DNA from: Nitrososphaerota archaeon
GTDB lineage: Archaea; Thermoproteota; Nitrososphaeria; Nitrososphaerales; UBA183
Length of the DNA: 7,424 bases
Direction of reading: 5' to 3'
NCBI GenBank assembly: GCA_027886945.1
Contig: JAPCJM010000008.1
Span: 1-7,424, forward strand
Shown here: positions 5,178-7,424 of the stretch, piece after piece
Numbering within the stretch: the first letter of the stretch is position 1
Layout of the letters: the number at the start of each line of letters is the position of its first letter
Notes under the pieces: model-generated
Told to the model about the DNA's origin: nothing
Databases searched by the model: none
Seen by the model: the letters and a program-made list of their open reading frames with translations, nothing else
Made by a program: the position numbers and the translations under genes

Positions 5178-7424
5178 ATGGAACAAGCACTCAAAACAAT
5201 CGGCGGGATCAACTTCGCGGTCTTTTCTCCCAGTGAAGTGAGGAAGTATTCGGTCGCAGAGATAACTCAGCCGGAAACCTACGACGAAGACGGGATGCCC
5301 GTACAGGGAGGCCTGATGGACAGCAGGCTTGGCACCCTGGAGCCCGGACAGAAGTGTGGGACCTGCGGCAGCACAGCCGGGAGGTGCCCGGGACACTTCG
5401 GGCACATCGAGCTCGCCGAACCGGTTCTGCACATTGCCTTTGTCGACGAGATCAACAGGCTGGTCCAGACCACTTGCAGGTCGTGCGGGAGGATTCTCCT
5501 GACACAGCAGGAGCTCGAAGCTTACCATTCGAAGCTCACGACACGGTCAGATTTCACCCCGTCCCTCTCAGAAATCGTGACAAAGGAGATCGTCACCAAG
5601 GCCAAGAAGGTCAAGCTCTGTCCCCACTGTGGGAAGCAGCAGTATCAAATTGAATTCACGAAGCCGACCATCTTCCACGAGATCACCGAGGAAGGAGGCG
5701 CGACTCGTCTCCTCCCCGTCGCCATCCGCGAAAGGCTAGAGAGGGTCAACAACGAGGACCTCCAGCTCCTCGGCTTCAACCACAAGGCCGCAAGGCCCGA
5801 ATGGTTCGTGTTACAGGTCCTCCCCGTACCCCCCCTCACCGTCCGGCCCTCCATTACCCTCGAGTCAGGGATCCGGTCCGAAGACGACCTCACGCACAAG
5901 GTTGTCGATATCCTCAGGGTGAACCAGAGAGTCAGGGAGAGCAAGGAGTCAGGCACCCCCCACCTCATCGTCCAGGACCTCGTCGACCTTTTGCACTACC
6001 ACGTCACCACCTACTTTGACAACGAAGTCTCTGGGATACCTCAGGCCCATCACCGCTCGGGCCGCCCCTTGAAAACTCTCAGCCAGAGGTTGAAGGGGAA
6101 GGAGGGTAGATTCAGGGGCTCGCTGTCGGGCAAGAGGGTCGACTTCTCGAGCAGGACTGTGATCAGCCCTGACCCGAGCCTTGACATTGGCGAAGTGGGT
6201 GTTCCATTTGAGATCGCAAAGAAGCTCACCATCCCGGAGAAGGTCTCACCCTGGAATCTTGAATATCTCAAGGACCTCGTGAACAAGGGCCCCTTCGACC
6301 ATCCCGGAGCCAACTATGTGATCAGGCCCGACGGGGTAAAGATCAGGCTTGACTTCGCCAGCGACAGGAAGGCCCTGGCCGATTCCCTGGCCCCAGGCTA
6401 CATCGTCGAAAGGCACCTGATGGACGGGGACGTGGTGCTCTTCAACAGGCAGCCCTCTCTTCATAGGATGTCAGTTATGGCCCATTTTGTACGCGTCCTT
6501 CCGTTCAGGACGTTCAGGCTGCATCCCTCCGTCTGTCCCCCGTACAACGCCGACTTCGACGGGGACGAGATGAACCTCCACGTCCCGCAGAGCGAAGAAT
6601 CCAGGTCGGAAGCGCTCATGCTGATGCGGGTCCAGGACCAGATACTCTCTCCCAGGTACGGCGGGCCCATCATCGGCGGGATCAGAGATTTCATCACTGG
6701 TGCCTTCATGCTTACCAGGGACGAGACCTTCCTAACCCCGGGCGAGTTCTCCAATCTCGCGCTAGTCGGTGACTTCAACGATGACCTCCCTGAACCCGAG
6801 GTCAAAGGGGCCAAACCGATGTACTCTGGCAAACAGGTCTTCTCGCTTTTCCTCCCGAAGGACATGAACTACGTCCTCACCTCAAAGTGGGCGAAGTCCC
6901 AGCGCTCGGGGACGACCAACGACGTCGTCATCAGAAACGGCCAGCTAATCTCCGGGGTCGTCGACAAGGCAGTCATCGGGGCCGAGGAGCCGGACTCCCT
7001 CCTCCACCGCATAGCGAAGGACTATGGCAACGAAGAAGCGCGCAACTTCCTCAACTCCATCCTCAGGGTCCTCAAGGACTTCCTCACGCGAAGGGGGTTC
7101 ACCTACGGCTTCAACGAGCTCGAGCTCCCGGCGGAGGCGAAGAAGGCCATTACGGACGCTCTGGACGAAGCTTACGCCAACGTGTTCGAGCTCATCAAGA
7201 AGTACAAGGCAGGGACCCTCCAGCTCACGAGAGGCCTTTCTCCAGAGGACTCCCTCGAGGCGTATGTAGTCAACGAATTGGCGCGGGCAAGAGACAAAGC
7301 GGGTAGGATTGCCGACCGGTCCTTCCCCGCTGAGAACTCCGGCATGATAATGGCGAGGACCGGGGCCAGAGGCTCAAGTCTCAACGTCGGCCAGATGACT
7401 GCCGCCCTGGGCCAGCAATCAGTC
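5178..7424 (+). CDS. rpoA1: DNA-directed RNA polymerase largest subunit, A' region (partial, 3' end outside window)
   Basis: The largest polymerase subunit (Rpb1/bacterial beta' equivalent), carrying the catalytic magnesium site. The frame is open for 749 codons and leaves the window unbroken. The clamp head has a zinc site C60, C63, C70, H73 (CGTCG...RCPGHFGH) and a second at C100, C103, C148, C151. Next come the lid/switch region RLKGKEGRFRG (304-314) with SLSGKRVDFSSRTVISPDP, FNRQPSLHRMSVM (422-434), and the active-site loop NADFDGDEMN (457-466), whose Asp459, Asp461 and Asp463 bind Mg2+. SPRYGGPIIGGIRDF follows, then the funnel/pore part, ending at RTGARGSSLNVGQMTAALGQ near the cut. The bridge helix and trigger loop would lie beyond the edge. 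ATG 5178 is used; GTG 5172, two codons earlier, is better placed for the AGGTG site. From memory the protein is closest to thaumarchaeal RpoA, where A' and A'' are one chain, so the full gene may be an unsplit rpoA; the window cannot show this. Confidence 0.97.
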   Translation, partial: MEQALKTIGGINFAVFSPSEVRKYSVAEITQPETYDEDGMPVQGGLMDSRLGTLEPGQKCGTCGSTAGRCPGHFGHIELAEPVLHIAFVDEINRLVQTTCRSCGRILLTQQELEAYHSKLTTRSDFTPSLSEIVTKEIVTKAKKVKLCPHCGKQQYQIEFTKPTIFHEITEEGGATRLLPVAIRERLERVNNEDLQLLGFNHKAARPEWFVLQVLPVPPLTVRPSITLESGIRSEDDLTHKVVDILRVNQRVRESKESGTPHLIVQDLVDLLHYHVTTYFDNEVSGIPQAHHRSGRPLKTLSQRLKGKEGRFRGSLSGKRVDFSSRTVISPDPSLDIGEVGVPFEIAKKLTIPEKVSPWNLEYLKDLVNKGPFDHPGANYVIRPDGVKIRLDFASDRKALADSLAPGYIVERHLMDGDVVLFNRQPSLHRMSVMAHFVRVLPFRTFRLHPSVCPPYNADFDGDEMNLHVPQSEESRSEALMLMRVQDQILSPRYGGPIIGGIRDFITGAFMLTRDETFLTPGEFSNLALVGDFNDDLPEPEVKGAKPMYSGKQVFSLFLPKDMNYVLTSKWAKSQRSGTTNDVVIRNGQLISGVVDKAVIGAEEPDSLLHRIAKDYGNEEARNFLNSILRVLKDFLTRRGFTYGFNELELPAEAKKAITDALDEAYANVFELIKKYKAGTLQLTRGLSPEDSLEAYVVNELARARDKAGRIADRSFPAENSGMIMARTGARGSSLNVGQMTAALGQQSV

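Noticed and set aside
4622..5212. A 196-codon open frame on the minus strand.
   Set aside because: It lies wholly opposite the most conserved part of rpoB, has no recognisable domain, and such antisense frames are expected where third codon positions are GC-rich. The 4094-4576 minus frame and others opposite rpoB, rpoA and ilvE are rejected for the same reason.

Overview
The window is a conserved housekeeping segment of an archaeal chromosome. All five genes lie on the + strand: the 3' end of an aconitase gene, a branched-chain aminotransferase gene (ilvE), then the core RNA polymerase block rpoH-rpoB-rpoA in the standard archaeal order. I see no mobile element, CRISPR array, rRNA or tRNA gene, and no undescribed multi-gene system.

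Organism: RpoH exists only as this small subunit in archaea and eukaryotes (C-terminal domain of Rpb5), so the source is archaeal. RpoB is one unbroken 1118-residue chain, unlike the B'/B'' split of many methanogens and halophiles. From memory, RpoB and RpoA closely resemble the Thaumarchaeota (Nitrososphaerota) proteins, for example the RpoA run MPVQGGLMD and the RpoB run DANEEENC. The DNA is clearly GC-rich with strong G/C preference at third codon positions, which would fit a soil or thermophilic Nitrososphaeria-type lineage better than the AT-rich marine ones. That placement is inference.

Layout: positions 2-421 are the aconitase C-terminal swivel domain. A 38-bp gap holds a TATA-like element placed for a leaderless ilvE transcript. 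ilvE occupies 460-1389 and looks intact, with its catalytic lysine and PLP-site glutamate. The 1390-1478 gap holds a second TATA-like element that could drive the polymerase genes. The rpoH frame (1479-1808) is open but has no usable start codon. An ATG at 1469 lies in a different frame and would join it if the C5 run at 1492-1496 had one C fewer. rpoB (1811-5167) follows after 2 bp with a good Shine-Dalgarno site inside the end of rpoH. rpoA (from 5178, or GTG 5172) follows after about 10 bp and runs off the window at 7424 with the frame still open, just before the expected bridge-helix region.

How the genes work together: RpoH, RpoB and RpoA' are parts of one enzyme. RpoB and RpoA' form the two halves of the active-site cleft, RpoA' supplies the catalytic NADFDGD aspartates, and RpoH sits at the downstream-DNA jaw. 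Tight spacing argues for co-transcription and coupled translation. Aconitase and IlvE are metabolically linked through 2-oxoglutarate and glutamate, but nothing in the sequence ties them to the polymerase genes beyond neighbourhood. The points most worth a second look are the missing rpoH start, an incomplete C-terminal zinc site in RpoB, and the question of whether RpoA is unsplit beyond the window edge.
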